DNA of 55,001 nucleotides, from assembly GCA_943912755.1 (NCBI GenBank), contig CALTWF010000029.1:1-55001 (forward strand). Direction: 5' to 3'. The notes under the pieces are model-generated. The model saw only the letters and a program-made list of their open reading frames with translations. It made no database searches and was not told the DNA's origin. Below, one piece after another: positions 47,529 through 55,001 of this stretch. The translations under genes and the position numbers were made by a program. The stretch is from an uncultured Pseudomonas sp. GTDB taxonomy: Bacteria > Pseudomonadota > Gammaproteobacteria > Pseudomonadales > Pseudomonadaceae. Every line of letters starts with the position of its first letter. Within the stretch, counting starts at the first letter, position 1.

Positions 47529-50315
47529 CTAGGCTCCTGATGACTCGATGCGATCGATAAAGAGATTCACGGGAAAGTGTTCCAGCGCGCTGCTCAGCCA
47601 CAGCTCTCTGTTGTGTGTGACTGCGCGCTGTTCGAAAAGTCCCGAGCAGTTGGCAGTGGACAAGGCGAACGGCAACAGCACCCGCGTATCGTCCCAGTTC
47701 TGCGCCGGGATCAGTGGTTGTACCTGGCCGCCGAGCAGGCCGGCGGCCAGGCGCGGCACGATGACCACGGCATGCTGGTCGTCGTGGACACGGGCGAAGG
47801 CGAGGACCCGCCCGGCATGCTTGCCGAGTACCTGCAGCGGCAGGTAGTCGCCGCGCAGGAACAGCTGCGGGTAGCGCTGGCGGCGCTCCAGCACTTCGGC
47901 GAGCAGGGCCTGCTTGACCCGGCCGTCGCGCCATTGGCCGAGCAGTTCGGCAACCGGCGGCTGTTCGGCCAGGGCCTGGCGCCGGGCGGCGAAGTCCACT
48001 GGCCGGCGGTTGTCCGGGTCGACCAGGCTGAAATCCCAGAACTCCGTGCCCTGGTACAGGTCGGGGATGCCCGGCACGGTCATGCGCAGCAGGCTCTGCA
48101 CCAGGCTGTTCAGCGCACCGGGGCAGGCCAGGGCCAGGGCCGCCTCGGCGATGGAATGGCGCAACTGCTGGCATTGCCCGTCCAGCAGCAGGCCGTCGAG
48201 GAAGGCCGCGCAGGCCCGCTCGTAGGCGTCGTTGGGCGCGCTCCAGCTACTGCGCAGCTTGGCCTCGCGCAGCGCCTTGACCTGCCATTGGCGCAGGCGC
48301 TCGGCGTAGCCGCGCAGGCCAAGGTCGTCGTCCGCGCCCAGCTCCAGCGGCCAGCTGCCGAGCAGGGTCTGGTAGAGCATCAGTTCGTCGCCGGCGGAGG
48401 GCGCCGGGCCGTCTGCCAGGCTCTGGCGCAGTGGCTCGGCCAGCTCGCGCCAGTGCTCGATGCGCTGGGCGAACCAGTCGGGGCGTTCGCTGATCACCGC
48501 CAGGCGCGCGCGCATGTCCTCGCCACGCTTGTGGTCGTGGGTGGCGGTGGCCAGCAGGTTGTCCGGAAAAGCCGCCAGGCGCTCCTGGCAGCGCGCATGG
48601 AATGCCTCGGGCGGCGCGCTGAAGCGTTCGGCATCGAAACCGACATCGTTGCGCGACAACAGCACTGCCGAGCGATAGAACGCAGTGTCTTCCACGGCCT
48701 TGGCCGCAGTGGGCGAGGTCAGTTGCTGGAAGCGCACGCAGGCGTGGCGCAACTGCTTGCGTGGCCGGCCGGGCGGCAGGCTGCGCCAGGGCTGGCCGCC
48801 GAGCCAGCGTTGCAGGCAGTCGAGCACGTTGGCATCGGCCTCGCCCAGGCTGGCGCGGGCCTGCTCCACGGCCTGGCGGAAGAAGTCCTGGTCCTGCGCC
48901 GGCCGTCCGCAGGCGCCGATATAGGTGCGGTACACCGGGTAGTGCTCGACCAGCGCCTGCAAGGCCCGGCGGATCGCGCCGAGGGTCAGGTCGCGGCTCA
49001 TCACATCGTTGCGCGCCACCTGCAACAGGGCCTGGGCAACCGACTCGAAGTCCCCGGCCAGGGTGCCTTGCAACACCAGTTGCCGGGCCTGGCGCACTTC
49101 CTCGGCAAACGCCGGGCGCTCGCTCAGTTCCTGCCACAGCGTGGTCAGTCCGGCTTCACCGGCAGGGTCGTGCTGCAACAGCGACACCTGGTTCATGAAC
49201 TCGTAGCCGGTGGTGCCGTCCACCTGCCAATCGCGGTGCAGGGTTTCGCCGGCACCGAGGATCTTCTCGACATAGATCGGCAAATGTTCCAGCGCCGCGT
49301 CCAGGGGCCGTCCGGCAAGCAGGGCGGTGCTGCGCCGGCGCAGCTTGCGGCAGTAGCTGCGCGGGTCGGCCAGGCCGTCGATATGGTCGATGCGCAGGCC
49401 ATCCACCAGGCCGCGGGCGATCAACTCGAAGACCTTGCCGTGGGTCGCTTCGAACACCGCCGGCTTTTCCACGCGCAAACCGCCCAGCTCGTTGACGTCG
49501 AAGAAACGCCGCCAATTGATGTCGTCCGCCGCCGTGCGCCAGCTGGCCAGGCGGTAATGCTGGCGTTCGAGCAAACCGTGCAGGCGCTCGAAACCCTCGG
49601 CATTGCGCGAATTGAAGCCTTCCAGCAGGCGCTCGATATCCACCGCGTGCTGGGCATTGCAGGCCAGGCTGGCGAGCACCCGCAGCAGCGGCTCGGCGTC
49701 GTCGGCGTGGGTGCAGGCGGCCAGGCGCCCGGCCAGCTCGCGCAGCTCGGCCAGCTGGCTGCCGGCGAGGATCAGCGCATAGTCCGGCGGGCTGATGGGA
49801 AAGCGATGGTCGTGGTGATGGACCAGGAACTGCCCGCTGTCGGCCTCGAAGCGCAGCGCTGCGTCGCCCTGCTGCAGGACCTTGCCGTAGTCGTCGGCAA
49901 GGAAGGGCAGCAGCAACTGGCCCTGCAGCAGCGGATCCGGCGAGTTCCACTGGATATCGAAGAACTCGGCGTAGCGGCTGCGCCGGCCCCAGGCCAGCAG
50001 GTCCTGCCACCAGTGGTTGTGTTCGCCGCCCACTGCCATGTGGTTGGACACGATATCCAGCAGTAGGCCCATGCCGTGCTGGCGCAGCGCGCCGACCAGG
50101 CGTTCCAGGGCCGCCTCGCCGCCCAGCTCGGGATTGACCCGGGTCGGATCGACCACGTCGTAGCCGTGCATCGAGCCGGGGCGGGCTTCCAGCAGCGGCG
50201 AGGCATACACGTGGCTGATGCCGAGGCGGGCGAAGTAGGGCACCAGCGGCACCGCGTCGTCGAGGCTGAAACCGGCGTGGAATTGCAGGCGCAGGGTCGC
50301 GCTCATGGCTTTCAT
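47529..50315 (-). CDS. treY: Maltooligosyl trehalose synthase TreY
   Basis: The 928-residue GH13 enzyme turns the reducing end of a maltooligosaccharide into a trehalose unit. Motifs are GLLLDIVSNHMAVGGEHNHWW, GLRIDHIDGLADP (nucleophile Asp), IYVEKILGAGE (acid/base Glu) and the C-terminal VPGIPDLYQGTEFWDFSLVDPDN. The two nearby starts are 50315 and 50306; GGGAGCGCGACCG precedes the first. The start overlaps the malQ stop by four bases. It works with TreZ, encoded two genes upstream, to make trehalose from glycogen-derived chains. Confidence 0.96.
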   Translation of the reverse strand: MKAMSATLRLQFHAGFSLDDAVPLVPYFARLGISHVYASPLLEARPGSMHGYDVVDPTRVNPELGGEAALERLVGALRQHGMGLLLDIVSNHMAVGGEHNHWWQDLLAWGRRSRYAEFFDIQWNSPDPLLQGQLLLPFLADDYGKVLQQGDAALRFEADSGQFLVHHHDHRFPISPPDYALILAGSQLAELRELAGRLAACTHADDAEPLLRVLASLACNAQHAVDIERLLEGFNSRNAEGFERLHGLLERQHYRLASWRTAADDINWRRFFDVNELGGLRVEKPAVFEATHGKVFELIARGLVDGLRIDHIDGLADPRSYCRKLRRRSTALLAGRPLDAALEHLPIYVEKILGAGETLHRDWQVDGTTGYEFMNQVSLLQHDPAGEAGLTTLWQELSERPAFAEEVRQARQLVLQGTLAGDFESVAQALLQVARNDVMSRDLTLGAIRRALQALVEHYPVYRTYIGACGRPAQDQDFFRQAVEQARASLGEADANVLDCLQRWLGGQPWRSLPPGRPRKQLRHACVRFQQLTSPTAAKAVEDTAFYRSAVLLSRNDVGFDAERFSAPPEAFHARCQERLAAFPDNLLATATHDHKRGEDMRARLAVISERPDWFAQRIEHWRELAEPLRQSLADGPAPSAGDELMLYQTLLGSWPLELGADDDLGLRGYAERLRQWQVKALREAKLRSSWSAPNDAYERACAAFLDGLLLDGQCQQLRHSIAEAALALACPGALNSLVQSLLRMTVPGIPDLYQGTEFWDFSLVDPDNRRPVDFAARRQALAEQPPVAELLGQWRDGRVKQALLAEVLERRQRYPQLFLRGDYLPLQVLGKHAGRVLAFARVHDDQHAVVIVPRLAAGLLGGQVQPLIPAQNWDDTRVLLPFALSTANCSGLFEQRAVTHNRELWLSSALEHFPVNLFIDRIESSGA

Positions 50316-52378
50316 CGGTCGCGCTCCCAGGCTTGTTCGCGGGCTTGCGCTAACAGTTCCAGGCGCCGGGCGGCGTCGGCGTCGTCGAGCAGTTCGCCGG
50401 CCGGGGCGATGAAGCGCCGTTGCCAGTTGGGGTGGCCCGAGGTGGTGCCGGGCAGGTTGGGCTGTTCGTCGACCCCGAGCAGGTCTTCCAGCGGCAGCAG
50501 CACCAGCGGCGCGCGGGTATGGCCGAGCAGGCGCACGCTGGCGTCGAGCACGGCGTCGCTGCTGTCGAAGGCCTGGTGATAGTTGCTTTGCAGCAAGTGG
50601 CGCAATCCCTTGATCTCCTGTTGCCGGGTGTCCCGCCAGTCCCGTTCGGTGATGGCGTCGATCAGGCCCAGGCGCTGGTTCCAGTCGATGTCCCGCGCCG
50701 CCAGCCAGCCGGCCAGGGGCGGCAGGTCGTGGGTGCTGGTGGTGGCCAGGGCCGTGGCCGGCCAGTCGAGGATCGGTTTGAAATGCCCCGGCGGATCCTG
50801 TTCGAACAGCAGCACCGACATGCCGAGGATGCCCCGTGCCGCGAGCTTTTCCCGCAGCCCGCCGGGCACCGTGCCGAGGTCTTCGCCGAGGATGATCGCG
50901 CGGTGGCGCAGCGACTCCAGGGCCAGCAGGCGCAGCAGGTCATCCAGCGGGTAATGCAGGTAGGCGCCCTCGGTGGCACTGGCGCCGGCCGGGATCAGCC
51001 ACAGGCGCTGCAGGCCCATGACATGGTCGATGCGCAGGCCGCCGGCATGCGCCAGGTTGGCTCGCAGCATCTCGATGAAGGCGCGGAAGCCGTTGCGTCT
51101 GAGGCCTTGCGGCGAAAAGGCGCTGATGCCCCAGTTCTGCCCGGCACGGTTGAGGATGTCTGGTGGCGCGCCTACGTGCACGTCGGCCAGCAGTTCGTCC
51201 TGGCGGCTCCAGGCCTGGCTGCCGGCGCCGTCGGCTCCGACCGCGAGGTCGGCGATCAGGCCCACCGCCATGCCCTGGCCGCGGGCCGCCTGCTGCACCC
51301 GTTGCAGGCCGCGGGCCACCAGCCATTGGCAGAACACGTAGTACTCGATGGCCGCCGGATAGTTTTCGGCGAACTGGGCGACTTCCAGGCTGCCGGGATC
51401 GCGCCAGCCGTCGTACCAGTTGCGCCAGTCGGCGCTGACGCCGCGGCTGGCGGCGGCATCGAGCAGGGCTTCGTAGCGGCAATGGTCTTCCAGGGCCTGG
51501 CCGCCGGCCTTGCGGAAACTGGCGAAATCCTCGCGCAGCGGATGTTCGCCGCGGCTGAAGTCGCGGTACAGGGCGCGCAGCAGCTTCTGCTTGGCTGCCG
51601 CCGCGAGGGGCCAGTCGATCAGCGGCAGTTGTTCGAGCTCGTCGAAGGGCAGGTCGAGACTGTCCCTGGCCACCCGCACCACCCGCTCGCCGAGCAGCAG
51701 TTCCGGGCTGGCGTAGAGCGCGTTGAAGAACAGCCGGCTGGACGGCGAGTAGGGGCTGAAGGTGTGGCTGTTGTTGGCGAACATCGCGTGCACCGGGCTG
51801 ATCGCCAGGGCGTCGGCGCCGCGTTCGGCGGCACTGCGGGCCAGGGCTTCGAGGGCCTGGCAGTCGCCGAAGCCGCCATCGCCGGGGCGGCGCAGGCTAT
51901 AGAGCTGGGCGCTGATGCCCCAGGCGCGGGGCGTGGCCCGCTGTTGCGCGTCGGCCAGGGTGTAGCAGCGCAGTGGGGCCACGGCCACGGTAACGCCCTG
52001 GCCGTTGATGCCCAGGCGGTGATAGCCGAGCGGCAGGCCACCGGGCAGATGGCCGCGGCTGTCCAGGCGCAGGGCCTGCTCGCTGCCGTCCTCCAGGGTG
52101 GCGTGGACCAGGCTGCCGCCGTCGAACCAGCGCGACAGGTCGAGGGCCGCGTCGATATCCACGGTCAGCAGCGGTGGCAGGTGTTGCTGGTCTTGTGCCT
52201 CTTCCAGGGCCGCCAGGCTGCTGGCGATGCTCTCGGGGTCGTCGGCGGGATGGCCGAGGGCGCCGAGTATCCGCCGCAGATTGACTTCGCTGACCTGTTG
52301 TGCACGGCCGTTGGCGTCGATCCAGTCCACGGCGACGCCAACGCGTCGGGCCAGATGGTGCAGATGCAGGTCACTCAT
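50312..52378 (-). CDS. malQ: 4-alpha-glucanotransferase MalQ (GH77)
   Basis: The 688-residue amylomaltase transfers maltooligosyl segments between glucans. Catalytic motifs are GLRIDHVMGLQRLWLIP (Asp), RAIILGEDLGTVPGGL (Glu) and TSTHDLPPLAGW (Asp). The N-terminal region (1-140) is a family-specific extension with sequence DLHLHHLARRVGV. It overlaps treZ by four bases at 52375-52378 and treY by four at 50312. Within the operon it would rebuild longer chains from short ones and supply TreY. Confidence 0.95.
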   Translation of the reverse strand: MSDLHLHHLARRVGVAVDWIDANGRAQQVSEVNLRRILGALGHPADDPESIASSLAALEEAQDQQHLPPLLTVDIDAALDLSRWFDGGSLVHATLEDGSEQALRLDSRGHLPGGLPLGYHRLGINGQGVTVAVAPLRCYTLADAQQRATPRAWGISAQLYSLRRPGDGGFGDCQALEALARSAAERGADALAISPVHAMFANNSHTFSPYSPSSRLFFNALYASPELLLGERVVRVARDSLDLPFDELEQLPLIDWPLAAAAKQKLLRALYRDFSRGEHPLREDFASFRKAGGQALEDHCRYEALLDAAASRGVSADWRNWYDGWRDPGSLEVAQFAENYPAAIEYYVFCQWLVARGLQRVQQAARGQGMAVGLIADLAVGADGAGSQAWSRQDELLADVHVGAPPDILNRAGQNWGISAFSPQGLRRNGFRAFIEMLRANLAHAGGLRIDHVMGLQRLWLIPAGASATEGAYLHYPLDDLLRLLALESLRHRAIILGEDLGTVPGGLREKLAARGILGMSVLLFEQDPPGHFKPILDWPATALATTSTHDLPPLAGWLAARDIDWNQRLGLIDAITERDWRDTRQQEIKGLRHLLQSNYHQAFDSSDAVLDASVRLLGHTRAPLVLLPLEDLLGVDEQPNLPGTTSGHPNWQRRFIAPAGELLDDADAARRLELLAQAREQAWERDR

Positions 52379-54138
52379 GGGGCAGGCTCCGCTGCGGAGA
52401 GAAGGTCGAGGCTGACCAGGGCGCTGTACGGGTGCAGCGTGCCTGGTTGCTGCACTGCATCAGTGCAATTGAACAGGGTTTGCCCGGCGTCCGGCAGCGC
52501 CACATCAATAGGCGCCGGGCCGAGGTTGAGGTCGATACGCAGCTCGCTGCCGTCGCCCATTTGCCAGCGCGCACTGACTGCCTGCTCGCCGATCACTTCG
52601 GCGCCGAGGGCGCGGGCGCCGGCGAGGCGCGGCACGATGTGTTGCCGGCGCAGCGCCAGCAGTTGCCGGTAGAAGTCTTCCCACTCGCCGCTGCGGGCAT
52701 TGCGCCGGGGCCGCGAGTCAAGAAAGGTCTGCAGGGCGTTGGGATCGGGGATGCGCTTGCGTTGCCCGGCGTCGGCGAAGGCGGCGAAGCCCTTGAACTC
52801 GGCGCGACGTCCCTCGCGCACGGCATCGGCCAGTGCGTCGTGATGATCGGTGAAGAACAGGAACGGCGATTCGCTGGCCCATTCGTCGCCCATGAACAGC
52901 AGCGGGATCATCGGCGCCAGCAGCAACAGGGTGGTGGCCGCGCGCAGCGCCTGGGGCCGGCACAGGGCCGGCAGGCGCTCGCCCAGGGCGCGGTTGCCGG
53001 TCTGGTCGTGGTTCTGCAGGAACAGCACGAACGCGCTCGGCGGCAGGTGGCCGCTGGGTTCGCCGCGCGGCGTGCCGAGGTGACTGGTTTCGCCCTGGTA
53101 GACGAAACCCTCGCCCAGGCAACGGGCCAGGCGCTCCGTGGGTTGCTGGAAGTCGCCGTAGTAGCCTTCGTGCTCGCCGGTGAGCATGACGTGCAGGGTG
53201 TTGTGGCCGTCGTCGTTCCACTGCCCATCGAAGGCCTGTTCCAGCAGGCTGGCCTGGTTGGCTTCGTTCTCCAGCACCAGCCAGCAGTGGCGGTCCGTTG
53301 CGCAATGCTGGCGCACGGCGCTGGACAGTGCGCGGAGAAAGCCCGGGTCGTCGATGGCATGCACCGCGTCGAGGCGCAGGCCGTCGAAACGGTAGTCGTT
53401 GAGCCACATCAGGGCGTTTTCGATGAAAAAATCACGGACTTCGTCGCGGCGGAAGTCGATCGCCGCGCCCCATGGCGTCTGCCGGTCCTCGCGGAAGAAG
53501 CGCCCGGCGTAGCGATGCAGGTAGTTGCCGTCCGGGCCGAAGTGGTTGTAGACCACGTCGAGCAGGACCATCAAGCCGAGGCCGTGGGCCTGGTCGATCA
53601 GCGCCATCAACTGTTCCGGGGTGCCGTAGCTGTGCTGCGGGGCGAACGGCAGCACGCCGTCATAGCCCCAATTGCGTTCGCCGGGAAACTGCTGGATCGG
53701 CATCAGTTCGATGGCGGTGATGCCCAGTTCGGCCAGGCGCGGCAGCTCGGCCATGACCCCGGCGTAGCCGCCAAGCAGGCCGACGTGCAACTCCTGGATC
53801 ACCGCTTCGCTCCAGGGCCGGCCACGCCAGTGCGGGTTACGCCAGGCGTGGCGCTGCGGCGTCATTACCTGGCTGGGGCCGTGCACGCCCTCGGGCTGGA
53901 AGCGCGAGGCCGGGTCGGGCACCGACAGCTCGCCATCGATGCAATAGCGATACAGCGCGCCGGCCGGGCAGCGCCGCAACAGGCGAAACCAGCCATCGGC
54001 CTCGGGGGCCATGGCGAAGCGCGCGCCGTCCAGTTCCAGCTCGACGCTGCGGGCATCGGGTGCCCAGAGGGCAAACCGCGTGCGCTGGCCGTCTTCGACC
54101 AGCGCTCCGTGGCTGAAGCGCAGGGGCAGTGCCGTCAT
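52375..54138 (-). CDS. treZ: Maltooligosyl trehalose trehalohydrolase TreZ
   Basis: The 587-residue GH13 enzyme releases trehalose from maltooligosyl trehalose. An N-terminal beta-sandwich (about 10-95) precedes the barrel with LGLMVLLDVVYNHFGPDGN, GLRLDAVHAIDDPG (nucleophile Asp), WLVLENEANQAS (acid/base Glu) and LFLQNHDQTGNR (Asp). It starts three bases after the glgA stop (minus strand) and overlaps malQ by four bases. Confidence 0.96.
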   Translation of the reverse strand: MTALPLRFSHGALVEDGQRTRFALWAPDARSVELELDGARFAMAPEADGWFRLLRRCPAGALYRYCIDGELSVPDPASRFQPEGVHGPSQVMTPQRHAWRNPHWRGRPWSEAVIQELHVGLLGGYAGVMAELPRLAELGITAIELMPIQQFPGERNWGYDGVLPFAPQHSYGTPEQLMALIDQAHGLGLMVLLDVVYNHFGPDGNYLHRYAGRFFREDRQTPWGAAIDFRRDEVRDFFIENALMWLNDYRFDGLRLDAVHAIDDPGFLRALSSAVRQHCATDRHCWLVLENEANQASLLEQAFDGQWNDDGHNTLHVMLTGEHEGYYGDFQQPTERLARCLGEGFVYQGETSHLGTPRGEPSGHLPPSAFVLFLQNHDQTGNRALGERLPALCRPQALRAATTLLLLAPMIPLLFMGDEWASESPFLFFTDHHDALADAVREGRRAEFKGFAAFADAGQRKRIPDPNALQTFLDSRPRRNARSGEWEDFYRQLLALRRQHIVPRLAGARALGAEVIGEQAVSARWQMGDGSELRIDLNLGPAPIDVALPDAGQTLFNCTDAVQQPGTLHPYSALVSLDLLSAAEPAP

Positions 54139-54141
54139 CGA

Positions 54142-55001
54142 TCACCCCCGCTGGCTTGTGGCGCGGACGACCAGTTCCTCGTAAAGCCGGGCGTAGGGTT
54201 CCACCGCCTGGCACCAGTTGAAGGGCTGGGTCATGGACAGGCAGCGCATGGCATTCAGCAGCGGCTTCTTGTCGAACACATAGAAGGCGCGGCCCAGGGC
54301 CTCGCGGTAGCTGTCCAGGGTGGACTCGTCGAAGAGGAAGCCGGTGACGCCGTTCTCGATGGTGTCGGCCAGCCCGCCGGTGTTGCGTGCCACCGGCAAC
54401 GAACCGAAGCGCTGCGCGTACATCTGGCTCAGGCCGCACGGCTCGTAGCGCGAGGGCATCAACAGGAAGTCGCTGCCGGCGAACATGCGCCGGGCATCGG
54501 TTTCGTTGAAGCCGATGCGCACGCCGATCTGCCCGGGGAAGCGCAGGGCCAGCTCGCGCATGGCCTGTTCCTCTTCCGGCTCGCCGCGGCCGATCACGGC
54601 GATCTGCCCGCCCTGCTCGACGATGTACTCGGCAACGCCGAGGGTCAGGTCCAGGCCTTTCTGGTAGACCAGCCGCGAGACCACGGCGAACAGCGGGCCG
54701 CTGGACGGTTCCAGGCCGAACAGCTCGCGCACGGCGCTGGCATTGGCGGCCTTGCCGTCCCAGTCGTTGAGGCCGAAATGGTGTTGCAGATAGCTGTCGG
54801 TGGCCGAGTTCCAGCTTTCGTCGATGCCGTTCGGAATGCCGCTGAGCAGGCCTTGCTGGGCCTTGCTGGCGAGGAAACCGTCGAGGCCGCAGCCGAACGC
54901 CGGGGTGGTGATCTCCCGGGCATAGGTGGCGCTGACCGTGGTGATATGGCTGGAGTAGGCCAGGCCGGCCTTGAGGAACGACAGCTTGCCGTAGAACTCC
55001 A
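54142..55001 (-). CDS. glgA: Glycogen synthase GlgA, C-terminal part (cut by window edge)
   Basis: The reading frame continues past the right edge; about 286 codons are visible. It has the GT5 glycosyltransferase second domain: GLAYSSHITTVSATYAREI and IPNGIDESWNSATD at the hinge, FAVVSRLVYQKGLDL, and the donor-binding loop SRYEPCGLSQMYAQRFGSLPVARNTGGLADT with the E-x7-E arrangement. It makes alpha-1,4-glucan chains from ADP-glucose. An internal GTG at 54732 is not the true start. It is the first visible gene of the operon glgA-treZ-malQ-treY-DUF2934-glgX. Confidence 0.95.
   Translation of the reverse strand, partial: EFYGKLSFLKAGLAYSSHITTVSATYAREITTPAFGCGLDGFLASKAQQGLLSGIPNGIDESWNSATDSYLQHHFGLNDWDGKAANASAVRELFGLEPSSGPLFAVVSRLVYQKGLDLTLGVAEYIVEQGGQIAVIGRGEPEEEQAMRELALRFPGQIGVRIGFNETDARRMFAGSDFLLMPSRYEPCGLSQMYAQRFGSLPVARNTGGLADTIENGVTGFLFDESTLDSYREALGRAFYVFDKKPLLNAMRCLSMTQPFNWCQAVEPYARLYEELVVRATSQRG

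Overview
The window looks like the chromosome of a Pseudomonas species. The evidence is high-GC coding sequence with dense genes on both strands, Pseudomonas-type REP inverted repeats in many intergenic gaps, and a glgA-treZ-malQ-treY-DUF2934-glgX gene order that I recall from Pseudomonas aeruginosa. I saw no tRNA, rRNA, CRISPR array, insertion sequence, prophage or plasmid feature. The species cannot be fixed from the sequence alone.

Layout. 1-4.5 kb: the 5-prime end of a chemoreceptor gene, then exopolyphosphatase, a CorA/ZntB-type transporter, a PPK2 polyphosphate kinase and an AraC-type regulator. 4.8-11.6 kb: a TauE/SafE permease, an Lrp-type regulator, and a likely catabolic operon (carbamoylase-type amidase, diaminopropionate ammonia-lyase, amino acid permease, M20 amidohydrolase). 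11.8-19.1 kb: an EamA exporter, then a leftward cluster of GntR regulator, FAD amine oxidase, MFS transporter, DapA-family lyase and aldehyde dehydrogenase. 19.7-24.6 kb: a complete quaternary-amine ABC importer (binding protein, ATPase, two permeases) followed by a GlxA-type AraC regulator. 24.9-28.9 kb: a large YdiJ-type FAD/Fe-S dehydrogenase and a divergent LysR regulator.

28.9-34.4 kb holds the most striking system. It is a six-gene, leftward, overlapping operon encoding a stressosome-like module: RsbR, RsbS, RsbT, an RsbX-like phosphatase fused to an RsbT/W-like ATPase domain, a histidine kinase, and a hybrid kinase with receiver-PAS-kinase-receiver architecture. No sigma-B gene is in the window, so the output is probably a phosphorelay instead of partner switching on a sigma factor.

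34.7-44.5 kb is metabolic and accessory: a methyltransferase, a minimal FecR-like protein, a MocR regulator, a GABA-type permease behind a long structured leader that ends in a terminator-like hairpin, a second amino acid permease with an acetylpolyamine-amidohydrolase-like deacetylase and a divergent Lrp regulator, periplasmic Cu/Zn superoxide dismutase, and an autotransporter-type beta-barrel. 45.0-55.0 kb is the glycogen/trehalose operon read leftward: glgA (cut by the window edge), treZ, malQ, treY, a small DUF2934 protein with a histone-like tail, and glgX.

Non-coding structure includes seven REP pairs or clusters plus two single REPs, a dispersed 140-base repeat present twice downstream of unrelated genes, several operator-like palindromes next to regulator genes, and three or four convincing hairpin terminators.
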